The notes below the pieces were generated by a model that ran no database searches, was not told where the DNA came from, and saw nothing but the letters and a program-made list of their open reading frames with translations. DNA of 64,000 nt from Achromobacter sp. UMC71 (GTDB lineage Bacteria > Pseudomonadota > Gammaproteobacteria > Burkholderiales > Burkholderiaceae_B): positions 281,879 through 345,878 of the forward strand of contig NZ_LZZT01000047.1 in NCBI RefSeq assembly GCF_014170305.1. Reading direction: 5' to 3'. Position 1 is the first letter of the stretch; the number at the start of each line of letters is the position of its first letter. The position numbers and the translations under genes are program-made. Positions 18,068 to 26,152 of the stretch are shown piece after piece.

Positions 18068-18415
18068 ATGCTCTTCCATACCCAATCCCCGACACCTGTG
18101 CGCCGCGCGCCCACCGCGTCGGCCTTCATCACCCTGACGTTCTACGGCAGCCCCACCGTGCTGGCCGCGATCCGCAAGCGCCTTTACGAAGCGCTGCGGC
18201 AGCGCGACGAGAGCGTGGCCGATGTCCGCTATTCGGCCGACGGCGAGCAGGCCTGCACCGCCATCAGCCTGCGTAGCGATACCGGCAACCCCTGGCCGTT
18301 GATCACCTGGCTCAGCGACCTGTGCCGCGACATGGGCGTGCAGACGCTGCGTGTCGGGGTGTCGCCCGCGGCCCGCGCGCAGCCCGCGCCGGTGGTGGCG
18401 CCGACCCACCTCTGA
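18068..18415 (+). CDS. Small ACT-like protein upstream of the Mg2+ ATPase
   Basis: This 115-residue protein begins with MLFHTQSPTPVRR after a clear AGGAGACGCGC ribosome site. The central part (SAFITLTFYGSPTVLAAIRK, then VADVRYSADGEQACTAISL and WLSDLCRDMGVQTLRVGV) alternates strands and helices in a beta-alpha-beta-beta-alpha-beta order. That order is reminiscent of ACT-type domains such as the C-terminal domain of MgtC. There are no membrane segments. It precedes the Mg2+ transporter gene by 118 bases in the same direction. A role in Mg2+ transport control is an inference from position and predicted fold only. Confidence 0.7.
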   Translation: MLFHTQSPTPVRRAPTASAFITLTFYGSPTVLAAIRKRLYEALRQRDESVADVRYSADGEQACTAISLRSDTGNPWPLITWLSDLCRDMGVQTLRVGVSPAARAQPAPVVAPTHL

Positions 18416-18533
18416 TCCATCTTTTTTCGATTTTCAATATCCATCGAGTTCGCGCTCGCCGCGGATGGGGGATGCCTGCGCCTTGACGCCGGCGCTGCCC
18501 CGTCCACGACGAGTGCGGGCGGGAGCAGCGAAC

Positions 18534-21308
18534 ATGAAGCAAGTCCAAGAAGCCACGCTGCCGGCCCCGCGCGGGCCACGCAGCGAGAAGAACCGGGCGC
18601 CCGATACGGCGCCGGGCAAACGCCGCACGATGCCGGTGGCTCGCCATGCCGGGCTATCGGTGCAAGACAGCCTGCAGGCGTTGCAGACGCAGCGCTCGGG
18701 TCTGGCCGAAGCCGACGTGGCCGTGCGGCGCGCGGTCGATGGCATGAACGAGGTGGCGCACGACAAGCCGGCGCCAGCATGGTTGCAGCTGCTGCGCGCC
18801 TTCCGCAATCCGTTCGTGCTGGTGTTGTTGGGCCTGGCGGCGGTGTCGTACATGACCGACATCCAGTTCGCCAACCCGGCGGACCGGGACTGGACCGGCA
18901 TCATCATCATGCTGACGATGGTGACGATCAGCGGCCTGTTGCGGTTCATCCAGGAATACCGGTCGGGCCGCGCCGCGGAAAAGCTCAAGTCCATGGTGCG
19001 CAGTACCGCCACGGTGGTGCGGCGAGACAGCCAGGCCAGCGAGCCGGCGCGGCGCGAGGTGCCGATGAATGAGCTGGTGCCGGGCGATATCGTCGAGCTG
19101 CAGGCGGGCGACATGATTCCCGCCGACATTCGCTTGCTGCAATCGCGCGACCTGTTCATCAGTCAGGCGATCCTGACCGGCGAAGCCTTGCCGGTGGAAA
19201 AGTACGACACGCTGGGCAGCGTCAGCGCCAAGCGCGCCGACGCGCAGGCCGGCGAAAACGCCGAGCTGCTGGACCTGGCCAATATCTGCTTCATGGGCAC
19301 GAACGTGGTCAGCGGCACGGCCACCGCGCTGGTGGTGGGCACCGGGGCAAACACGTATTTCGGTTCGCTGGCCAAGAACGTGGTGTCGACCAAGCGTGTC
19401 GAGACCAGCTTTGACCGCGGCGTGAACAGCGTGTCATGGCTGCTCATCAAGTTCATGCTGGTAATGGTGCCGATCGTGTTCGTCATCAATGGCGTGACCA
19501 AGGGCGACTGGGTGACCGCGCTGACGTTCGCATTGGCGGTGGCGGTGGGGCTGACCCCCGAGATGCTGCCCATGATCGTTTCGGCCAATCTGGCCAAGGG
19601 GGCGGTGGCGATGGCACGCCGCAAGGTGGTGGTCAAGCGCCTGAACTCGGTGCAGAACTTCGGCGCGATGGACGTGCTGTGCACGGACAAGACGGGCACG
19701 CTGACGCAGGACCGCATCATCCTTGAGCACCACTTCAATGTCGACGGCGAGATCGACGACGAGGTGCTGCGCCTGGGCTGGCTCAACAGCGTCAACCAGA
19801 GCGGCCAGCGCAACCTGATGGACCGCGCGATCCTGGCGCGGGCGCTGGATCTGCGCGGCTGGGAGCGCAGCGACGCCTACGGCAAGGTCGACGAGATTCC
19901 GTTTGATTTCGTGCGCCGGCGGCTGTCGGTGGTGGTGCGAGGCGCGGACGGCGGCCTGGAGATGATCACCAAGGGCGCGGTCGAGGAAATGCTGGCGGTG
20001 AGCACGGGTGTGGTCAGCGATGGCCGCGAGGTGCCGCTGGATGCGGCCATGCGCAAGCGTCTGTTGCGCAGCGCCGAAGCCTACAACCGCGACGGTTTCC
20101 GGGTGCTGGTGGTGGCCTCGCGCCGGCTGGAAGACACCGGCCGCACGCAGTTCCAGACGGCCGATGAGAGCGGGCTGGTGGTGCGCGGCTTCCTGACCTT
20201 CCTGGATCCGCCCAAGGACTCGGCGCAGGCGGCGATCCGCGCGCTGAATGACTACGGCGTGGCGGTGAAGGTGCTGACGGGCGACAACCCCATCGTGGCC
20301 GCCAAGGTGTGCCGCGACGTGGGCCTGGACCTGGGCACCGAACGCGATGGCCGCGTGGTGCTGGGGTCGGAAATCGAGCAGATGGACGATGTGGCGCTAT
20401 GCCAGCGCGTCGAGAACGCGGTGTTGTTCGCCAAACTGACGCCGCTACAGAAGTCGCGGGTGGTCAAGGCCTTGCAGGCCAACGGCCACACGGTGGGCTT
20501 TCTGGGCGACGGCATCAACGATGCGCCGGCGCTGCGCGACGCCGACGTGGGCATCTCGGTGGACAGCGGCGCCGACATTGCCAAGGAGACGGCCGATATC
20601 GTGCTGCTGGAAAAGGACCTGATGGTGCTGGAGCAGGGCGTCATCAAGGGCCGCGAGACCTTCGGCAACATTCTCAAGTACCTGAACATGACCGCCAGCT
20701 CGAACTTCGGCAACGTGTTCTCGGTGCTGGTGGCGTCGGCCTGGCTGCCTTGGGAACCGATGCTGTCGCTGCAGCTGCTGATCCAGAACCTGGTCTACGA
20801 CATCTCGCAATTGACGCTGCCATGGGACCGCATGGATGAAGAGTTCCTGAAGAAGCCGCGCAAGTGGGAAGCGGGCAACATCCAGCGCTTCATGCTGTGG
20901 CTGGGGCCGACGTCGTCGGTGTTCGATATCACCACCTACTTCCTGATGTGGACGGTGTTCGGCGCCGGGGCGGCCTATGCGCTGCATGGCGGCGACGGCG
21001 GCCAGACCATCATGAATTCGGGCTGGTTCATCGAAGGCCTGGTCTCGCAGACTTTTGTGGTGCACATGCTGCGCACGCGCAAGATTCCGTTCCTGCAAAG
21101 CACGGCGTCGCTGCCGGTGCTGTTGTCCACCACGGTCGCCATCGGGCTGGCGTGCTGGCTGCCGTTCTCGCCGATCGCCGAGTCCATCGGGTTCGTGGCC
21201 TTGCCGCCTATCTACTTCGGCTGGCTGGCGCTGACGATCCTGGGCTACATCGCGCTGACGCAGCAGGTCAAGACGTTCTACATCCGGCGCTACGGCCGCT
21301 GGTACTGA
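18534..21308 (+). CDS. mgtA: Magnesium-translocating P-type ATPase (P3B)
   Basis: This 924-residue inner-membrane pump imports Mg2+ with ATP hydrolysis. Landmarks are the actuator loop TGEALPVEKY, the phosphorylation motif DKTGTLT with Asp385, and the hinge GDGINDAPALRDADVGISV. The P-domain continues with DSGADIAKETADIVLLEKDL. The C-terminal transmembrane bundle contains LLIQNLVYDISQLTLPWDRMD, typical of MgtA/MgtB, which distinguishes it from Ca2+ or K+ pumps. I use the ATG at 18534 with GGGAG upstream; earlier in-frame codons (from 18351) overlap the preceding gene. A 63-residue membrane protein follows and ends the operon. No M-box riboswitch was recognised in the leader. Confidence 0.93.
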   Translation: MKQVQEATLPAPRGPRSEKNRAPDTAPGKRRTMPVARHAGLSVQDSLQALQTQRSGLAEADVAVRRAVDGMNEVAHDKPAPAWLQLLRAFRNPFVLVLLGLAAVSYMTDIQFANPADRDWTGIIIMLTMVTISGLLRFIQEYRSGRAAEKLKSMVRSTATVVRRDSQASEPARREVPMNELVPGDIVELQAGDMIPADIRLLQSRDLFISQAILTGEALPVEKYDTLGSVSAKRADAQAGENAELLDLANICFMGTNVVSGTATALVVGTGANTYFGSLAKNVVSTKRVETSFDRGVNSVSWLLIKFMLVMVPIVFVINGVTKGDWVTALTFALAVAVGLTPEMLPMIVSANLAKGAVAMARRKVVVKRLNSVQNFGAMDVLCTDKTGTLTQDRIILEHHFNVDGEIDDEVLRLGWLNSVNQSGQRNLMDRAILARALDLRGWERSDAYGKVDEIPFDFVRRRLSVVVRGADGGLEMITKGAVEEMLAVSTGVVSDGREVPLDAAMRKRLLRSAEAYNRDGFRVLVVASRRLEDTGRTQFQTADESGLVVRGFLTFLDPPKDSAQAAIRALNDYGVAVKVLTGDNPIVAAKVCRDVGLDLGTERDGRVVLGSEIEQMDDVALCQRVENAVLFAKLTPLQKSRVVKALQANGHTVGFLGDGINDAPALRDADVGISVDSGADIAKETADIVLLEKDLMVLEQGVIKGRETFGNILKYLNMTASSNFGNVFSVLVASAWLPWEPMLSLQLLIQNLVYDISQLTLPWDRMDEEFLKKPRKWEAGNIQRFMLWLGPTSSVFDITTYFLMWTVFGAGAAYALHGGDGGQTIMNSGWFIEGLVSQTFVVHMLRTRKIPFLQSTASLPVLLSTTVAIGLACWLPFSPIAESIGFVALPPIYFGWLALTILGYIALTQQVKTFYIRRYGRWY

Positions 21309-21326
21309 TATGTACGGAGAACCCTC

Positions 21327-21518
21327 ATGGAAAAGGCATTCGAGGAAATGCGCAAGTTCTCGCGCGACATGCACGACTACACGGCTGAAAGGGTGGCGCG
21401 CCGTGGCGGCGACCTGCCGGACATGCCGGACGGCCCCTTGATTCCGCTGCGCCTGCTGGTGCCGATGCTGCTGGTATGGACGGTGGGGGTGGGCGGAATT
21501 CTGTGCCTGCTGCGCTGA
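21327..21518 (+). CDS. Small single-pass membrane protein (63 aa) after mgtA
   Basis: The start is well supported by a GGAGAACCCTC ribosome site 18 bases after mgtA. The first half is charged (MEKAFEEMRKFSRDMHDYTA). The C-terminal part is one hydrophobic helix (LRLLVPMLLVWTVGVGGILCLL). It is placed between mgtA and a strong terminator, so it is almost certainly co-transcribed. Small membrane peptides such as MgtS or MgtR modulate Mg2+ pumps in enterobacteria; similarity of role here is inference and I see no sequence homology. Confidence 0.75.
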   Translation: MEKAFEEMRKFSRDMHDYTAERVARRGGDLPDMPDGPLIPLRLLVPMLLVWTVGVGGILCLLR

Positions 21519-21534
21519 TCGGGCGGTGACAAGA

Positions 21535-21570
21535 CAAGGGCAAGGCCGCAAAACGGTCTTGCCCTTTTTC
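21535..21570 (+). terminator. Rho-independent terminator of the mgtA operon
   Basis: CAAGGGCAAGGCCG, loop CAAAA, CGGTCTTGCCC and then TTTTTC forms a long stem with one mismatch and a U tract directly after the 63-residue gene. Confidence 0.85.
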
Positions 21571-21615
21571 GTGGGATTGAAGGCAGCCCGCGCCGGGCGG
21601 TGCGGGCCGCGCGGT

Positions 21616-21717
21616 TCAGACGCCGCCGTGCAGCATCTGGATGATGCCCAGCGCGATCCAGATGCCGACGAGCACGGCGCCGCGCGCGAGCCAGAGCGTC
21701 CTGATGGAGAGTTTCAT
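21616..21717 (-). CDS. Very small hydrophobic protein (33 aa)
   Basis: The frame reads MKLSIRTLWLARGAVLVGIW followed by IALGIIQMLHGGV, a short positively charged start and one hydrophobic helix, so it would be an inner-membrane peptide. The ribosome site is weak. It is divergent from the kinase gene at 21964, with the 21837 inverted repeat between them. Such a short frame could be spurious, but its composition is unlike shadow frames in this genome. Confidence 0.4.
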   Translation of the reverse strand: MKLSIRTLWLARGAVLVGIWIALGIIQMLHGGV

Positions 21718-21836
21718 GGGAATCTGCCGGTGAACGTTGAAGGACAGGGCGCGGCTGGGCCGCAGCGCCGCGCGGGGGATGAAAAAATTATAGGAACCGG
21801 CTCCCCGCGGCGCGAGGCGGGATTGGGGTGGCCCGC

Positions 21837-21852
21837 GTATACCTTGGTATAC
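21837..21852. promoter_or_regulatory. Inverted repeat GTATACC-TT-GGTATAC
   Basis: A perfect 7-2-7 dyad lies about midway between the 33-residue peptide gene and the sensor kinase gene. Its core is the reverse complement of the ATACC-AA-GGTAT dyad at 17811. A likely binding site for a dimeric regulator, perhaps the LuxR-type response regulator encoded next to it. Confidence 0.5.
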
Positions 21853-21963
21853 GCACGCTTTACGGCGGTAGGCCACGGCCGCCGGCTGTCTCTACAATGG
21901 CGTGTCGCGGCGCGCGGCGCATCGGAGCCGGCGCCGCTTTCCTTACACCGGGGTGGTCGCGCC

Positions 21964-23046
21964 ATGTTCCACAAGCTGGCCAGGGGTTTGAAACAGCGCC
22001 CGGGCGCGGGCATCGCGCTGCTGATCGCGCTGATGGCGGCTATTTTCCTGGCGGACACCTTTACCCGCCTGGAAATCGCCGTGGCCGTGTTCTACGTGGC
22101 GGTGATCCTGGCGGCATTCAGTTTCCTGCCGCGGCGCGGCGTGATCGTGGTGGCGGTGGTCTGCGCGGCGCTGACCCTGATCAGCCTGTTCCTGACGCCC
22201 AATGGCGGTGCGCTGCGCGAGCTGGGGCTGATCAACGCGCTGATCAGCATTGCCGCGATTGGGGTGACGGCCTACCTGGCGCTCAAGCGCGCGGCGGCTG
22301 AAGACGCGGCATTCGAGGCCCGCACGCAGCTGGCGCGCATGGCCCGCATTCACAGCCTGGGCGAACTGACGGCGTCGATTGCCCACGAGATCAACCAGCC
22401 GCTGGCGGCCATCGCCACCAGCGGCAGCGCCTGCCAGCGCTGGCTGGAGCATGAACCGCCCAATATCGAACGCGCCTTGCGCGCCTTGCAGCGCATGACG
22501 GACGATGTGACCCGGGCGAGCGAGGTGGTGGCGCGGATTCGGCGCGATGCGCGCAATGCCGCGCCGCAACGGACCCGGCTGGCGCTGCCCGATGTGATCG
22601 GCGATGTGCTGGAACGGGCTGGCGGCGAACTCGACCGCCACGAGGTGGTGCTGTCCACCCGTATTCAGGAGCACATGCCCGAGGTGCTGGGAGACCGTGT
22701 GCAGTTGGGGCAGGTGATTGTCAACTTGGTGCTCAACGCCATCGAAGCCATGCAGGATACCCCCGCCGGCGCGCGCCAACTGACGCTGCGTCTGACGGCG
22801 CAAGAGCCTGGGCAGGTGCAGTTTTCGTTGACCGATACCGGACCCGGCCTGAGCCCGCAGGCACGCGAGCGCCTGTTCGACACGTTCTGGACGACCAAGC
22901 CGGACGGCACTGGATTGGGTTTGACCATCAGCCGCGGCATCATCGAAAGCCACGGCGGCCGCCTGTGGGCCGAGCCCGCCGGGCGTGGCGGCGCGGTGTT
23001 CTGTTTTACGCTGCCGGCGGCACCCGAGGAAGAACCATCATCATGA
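21964..23046 (+). CDS. Membrane sensor histidine kinase (FixL/TodS-like, HisKA-HATPase)
   Basis: This 360-residue kinase has four predicted transmembrane helices in its first 110 residues (for example GIALLIALMAAIFLADTF) with almost no periplasmic domain, so it probably senses something in the membrane. The phospho-acceptor His141 lies in SIAHEINQPLAAIA. The ATP-binding domain has the N box QVIVNLVLNAIEAMQD, G1 DTGPGLSP and G2 GTGLGLTISRGIIESHGG. The ATG at 21964 is my start; longer frames lack coding character. The response-regulator gene overlaps its stop by ATGA, so the pair is translationally coupled. Confidence 0.9.
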   Translation: MFHKLARGLKQRPGAGIALLIALMAAIFLADTFTRLEIAVAVFYVAVILAAFSFLPRRGVIVVAVVCAALTLISLFLTPNGGALRELGLINALISIAAIGVTAYLALKRAAAEDAAFEARTQLARMARIHSLGELTASIAHEINQPLAAIATSGSACQRWLEHEPPNIERALRALQRMTDDVTRASEVVARIRRDARNAAPQRTRLALPDVIGDVLERAGGELDRHEVVLSTRIQEHMPEVLGDRVQLGQVIVNLVLNAIEAMQDTPAGARQLTLRLTAQEPGQVQFSLTDTGPGLSPQARERLFDTFWTTKPDGTGLGLTISRGIIESHGGRLWAEPAGRGGAVFCFTLPAAPEEEPSS

Positions 23047-23663
23047 ACACGCACGCACGGCCCGAGCCGGCCACTGTCCATATCGTCGACGACGACGTCT
23101 CGTTGCGCGAGTCGCTGGAAGACCTGATGCACTCGGTCGGGCTGCCGGTGCGCGGCTACGGGTCGGTGCAGGAGTTCCTGGACAGCGATGCGGGCGCGGG
23201 CCCCGGATGCCTGGTGCTGGACGTGCGCCTGCCAGGCCAGAGCGGCATGGACCTGCTGCGCCGCATGCAGCACGCGCGGCGCCGGATGCCGGTGGTGATG
23301 ATCACCGGCCATGGCGACATCGCGATGTCGGTGGCGGCGATGAAGCTGGGCGCGGTGGATTTCCTGACCAAGCCCTTTCGCGACCAGGACCTGCTGGACA
23401 CCATCCACGCGGCGGTGGAGCAAGACCGCGCGCAGCTGGCCAGCCTGTCGGGGTCCGAAGAGGTGCGCGCCCGTTGGAACACGCTGACCGATGGCGAAAA
23501 GGCGGTGATGGAACGCGTGGTGCGCGGCATGCTGAACAAGCAGATCGCCGCCGAGCTGAATGTCAGCGAGATCACCGTCAAGGTGCGGCGCGGGCGGGTG
23601 ATGCGCAAGATGCAGGTACGCACGCTGGCCGATCTGGTGCGGGCAGGCGGGCAGTTGGGCTAG
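23043..23663 (+). CDS. FixJ/NarL-type response regulator (REC + LuxR HTH)
   Basis: The 206-residue protein has a receiver domain with VHIVDDDVSLRESLEDL, phosphorylation site Asp60 in LVLDVRLPG, and the conserved DFLTKPF. A LuxR-type helix-turn-helix follows (LTDGEKAVMERVVRGMLNKQ then IAAELNVSEITVKVRRGRVM). It is activated by the kinase at 21964. Its last 86 bases overlap the convergent binding-protein gene. Possible targets are the shared dyads at 17811 and 21837. Confidence 0.92.
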   Translation: MNTHARPEPATVHIVDDDVSLRESLEDLMHSVGLPVRGYGSVQEFLDSDAGAGPGCLVLDVRLPGQSGMDLLRRMQHARRRMPVVMITGHGDIAMSVAAMKLGAVDFLTKPFRDQDLLDTIHAAVEQDRAQLASLSGSEEVRARWNTLTDGEKAVMERVVRGMLNKQIAAELNVSEITVKVRRGRVMRKMQVRTLADLVRAGGQLG

Positions 23664-24759
23664 GAAGGCCACCCGCTTGTTCCGCGCTGCGTGGCGGCTG
23701 CGCCGCCGCCCGCCAGACGTCCAGGAAATGCCGCTTTTTCAGCGGATCCAGGTACACCAGCAGACCCACCCCCAGGCCCACGGGCCGCACGCCCGCCGCC
23801 GGAATCACCGACGCGCCGACCGGCCGCATGCCGGACTGGCGGGACAGCATCTCCTGGCCGCGTGGCGACAGCAGGTAGTCCAGGAAGCGGGCGCCCAGGT
23901 CCGCGCGCGGCGCCTGCCGCGGAATGATGGCCGAGCGCGACAGCATCAAGGTGTAATCCTGCGGGTAGACGATGGCCAGCGGCGCGCCCTGGTCGATGCG
24001 ATGGCGGGTATAGGATTCCAGCAGGTTGTAGGCCAGCGTGATCTCGCCGCGTTGCAGCTTGTCCAGGGCGTCTTCGGTGGACTGATGCACGGCGACACGG
24101 TTGCGGCCCAGCGCGGCCAGCAGCGCGCCGGCCAGGCTGTCCAGCCGCGCATCCTGGGTGGCGGCCAGGTAGCCGATGCCGCTGCCTTCCACGTCGTAGG
24201 TCGAGACGCGGCCGGCCAGCGGCTGATCTGACGCCTGCAGCAGTGCCAGCAGTTCGCGGCGCGTGCGGGGCGCGCGCGCCGCGTCCAGCCGGCGCGTGTC
24301 GTAGACGATTACGATGGGGTCGATGCCGATGCTGAAGACTTCGTCGCGCCAGTTGGCCCAGGCGGGCAGGGCGCGGGTTTCGGGCGAGACATGGGGCTGG
24401 GCCAGGCCGTCGTTGACCAGCTTGGTCTGCAGGTCCATGGCGCTGCTGATGACCAGGTCCGGGCCAGCCTTGACGCCGGGCGCCTGCGCGGCGCGCGCCA
24501 CCGTGTCGCTGTACAGCGCCTGGGTCGACAGCTCGGTGTATTCCAGCCGCACGCCGGGGTTCAGCTGGCTGAAGTCTTCGAGTACGCCGCGAAACACCTG
24601 CACGCTGTTGGACGCGTGCACCACCAGCACGTGCTTGCTGGCGGCAGGGCCGAGCACCAGGCCGTCGCCGCTGGTTTCGGCGGAATGGCCGACGGCGGCC
24701 AACAGCAGGGCGGCGCAGCCGGCCGCCAGGCGGGCAAGCAGAAGGAATCTAGGCGTCAT
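23578..24759 (-). CDS. Periplasmic ABC-type (iron/phosphoglycerate-like) substrate-binding protein
   Basis: This 393-residue secreted protein has a signal peptide (MTPRFLLLARLAAGCAALLL to GHSAET). The type 2 binding-protein fold shows in VLVVHASNSVQVFRGVLEDF, the later DLVISSAMDLQTKLVNDG, and ARFLDYLLSPRGQEMLSR near the end. No permease or ATPase gene is adjacent. It starts 11 bases inside the sensor kinase at 24749, so it is co-transcribed with that two-component system and may work as a periplasmic ligand sensor for it. The C-terminal about 28 residues overlap the opposite-strand response regulator and look low-complexity, so a stop may have been lost. Confidence 0.82.
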   Translation of the reverse strand: MTPRFLLLARLAAGCAALLLAAVGHSAETSGDGLVLGPAASKHVLVVHASNSVQVFRGVLEDFSQLNPGVRLEYTELSTQALYSDTVARAAQAPGVKAGPDLVISSAMDLQTKLVNDGLAQPHVSPETRALPAWANWRDEVFSIGIDPIVIVYDTRRLDAARAPRTRRELLALLQASDQPLAGRVSTYDVEGSGIGYLAATQDARLDSLAGALLAALGRNRVAVHQSTEDALDKLQRGEITLAYNLLESYTRHRIDQGAPLAIVYPQDYTLMLSRSAIIPRQAPRADLGARFLDYLLSPRGQEMLSRQSGMRPVGASVIPAAGVRPVGLGVGLLVYLDPLKKRHFLDVWRAAAQPPRSAEQAGGLPSPTARLPAPDRPACVPASCASPARAAP

Positions 24760-26149
24760 GGCGGTGAACCGGCAAGGTGATCACGGCGTCCAGGCCGCCT
24801 TCCGGGCGATTGCTCAGGCAGAGCTGGCCCTGGTGGATGTCGACCACGCGCTTGACGATCGACAGGCCCAGCCCGGCGCCCGGCGTGCGCGGATTGGGGC
24901 CGCGCGAAAAGCGCTCGAAGGCGCTGTGCGCCTGCGCGGGAGCAATGCCGGGGCCGCGGTCCGACACCGCAATGCGCCAGTGTTCGTCCCGCCGTTGCAG
25001 CCCGATATCGATATGACCGTCTTCCGAGGCGCCGTGGCGCAGAGCGTTGTCGATGAGATTCTTGAAGGCCTCGCGCAGCATCAGGCTGTCGCCGGGGGCC
25101 ATTGCCGCGCCGGTGTCCGGCAGATGTAGCCGCACGTCGGGCTGCGGGTCGGCCTGCGGCACCGTGTCATGGACCGCCTGGCGCAGCAGTTCGGCCAGGT
25201 CCACAGGCTCGAATCTGCGCAGGTTGCTGCGGTGGATCACGCTGGCGTCGCTGAGCAGCTGGTTGACCAGGCGCGACAGCTTTTCGGCGTTGCGCAGCAC
25301 GGCCAGCAGGCTGCGGCGCTGTTCCGCGGGGTCTTCTTCGTCCAGCGCGACTTCCATCTGCGCGTGCAGCGCCGCCAGCGGCGTGCGCAGCTGGTGCGCG
25401 GCCTCGGCGATGAACAGGCGCAGGGTGTCCAGGTTTTCGGCCAGGCGGGCCATGAAGCCGTCCAGCGAATGCACCAGCGTATCGAGTTCCTCGGGCACGG
25501 GCGCCGCGATGGGATGCAGGTCTGACGCGCTGCGCCCGGCCAGCTCGCGCTCGATGCGCTGGATCGGCGACAGCGAACGTTGCAGCCCCCAGTAGGCCAG
25601 CGCCAGCGCGGCGGCGGTAAAGCCGATCAGCGCCAGTGTGCCTTGCCACAAAATGCGTTCGGCCAGCGCATCGCGGGCCTCGCGCGTTTGCGCCACCAGG
25701 ATCCGTGCGGACTCGGTCGCGCGCGGGCCGGCGACCTTGCGTTCCATCCACGCGACCCGCACGGGCTGACCCTGGTAAGTGGTGGCATACAGCTGCGGCG
25801 AATCCGCGGCCTCGGCGTGGCGTGCGGGCGGCAGCGGCAGATCGGCATACCCCGAAATCAACGCGCCGTCCGCCGCCGCGACCCGGTAGAACACCCGGTC
25901 GCGCGGCGCCTGTTCCAGCAGCGCGAGCGCCGCGTAGGGCATATCCATCTGCCAGTCGCCCTGCACCAGTTGCAGGCTGTCGGCCATCGACAGCACCGAG
26001 GCGCGCAGCAATTGGTCGTACGTGGTGTCGGCGGTCTGTTGCGCATAGCCGCGCACCAGCGTGTATAGCGCGCCCAGCGCCACCACGAACAGCGCCAGCA
26101 GCATGGCCAGCAAGCGGCGGCGTACGGAAATGCGGCGGCCGTGCTGCAC
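24749..26149 (-). CDS. TctE-like sensor histidine kinase
   Basis: This 466-residue protein starts at a GTG four bases after the response-regulator stop. It has a transmembrane helix near residues 13-33, a periplasmic 2CSK_N-like sensor domain (about 35-165), and a second helix near 170-188 (GTLALIGFTAAALALAYWGL). A HAMP-like linker and the HisKA motif with His252 (AEAAHQLRTPLAAL) follow. The catalytic domain has AFKNLIDNALRHG, DRGPGIAP and GLGLSIVKRVVD. Family members respond to carboxylates or phosphorylated C3 compounds via a periplasmic binding protein, consistent with the overlapping gene downstream. Confidence 0.9.
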   Translation of the reverse strand: MQHGRRISVRRRLLAMLLALFVVALGALYTLVRGYAQQTADTTYDQLLRASVLSMADSLQLVQGDWQMDMPYAALALLEQAPRDRVFYRVAAADGALISGYADLPLPPARHAEAADSPQLYATTYQGQPVRVAWMERKVAGPRATESARILVAQTREARDALAERILWQGTLALIGFTAAALALAYWGLQRSLSPIQRIERELAGRSASDLHPIAAPVPEELDTLVHSLDGFMARLAENLDTLRLFIAEAAHQLRTPLAALHAQMEVALDEEDPAEQRRSLLAVLRNAEKLSRLVNQLLSDASVIHRSNLRRFEPVDLAELLRQAVHDTVPQADPQPDVRLHLPDTGAAMAPGDSLMLREAFKNLIDNALRHGASEDGHIDIGLQRRDEHWRIAVSDRGPGIAPAQAHSAFERFSRGPNPRTPGAGLGLSIVKRVVDIHQGQLCLSNRPEGGLDAVITLPVHRHDA

Positions 26150-26152
26150 GGC

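Noticed and set aside
18416..18533. An M-box (Mg2+) riboswitch in the mgtA leader
   Set aside because: Only about 118 bases are available after the preceding gene and I could not see the conserved helices or a terminator/antiterminator pair.
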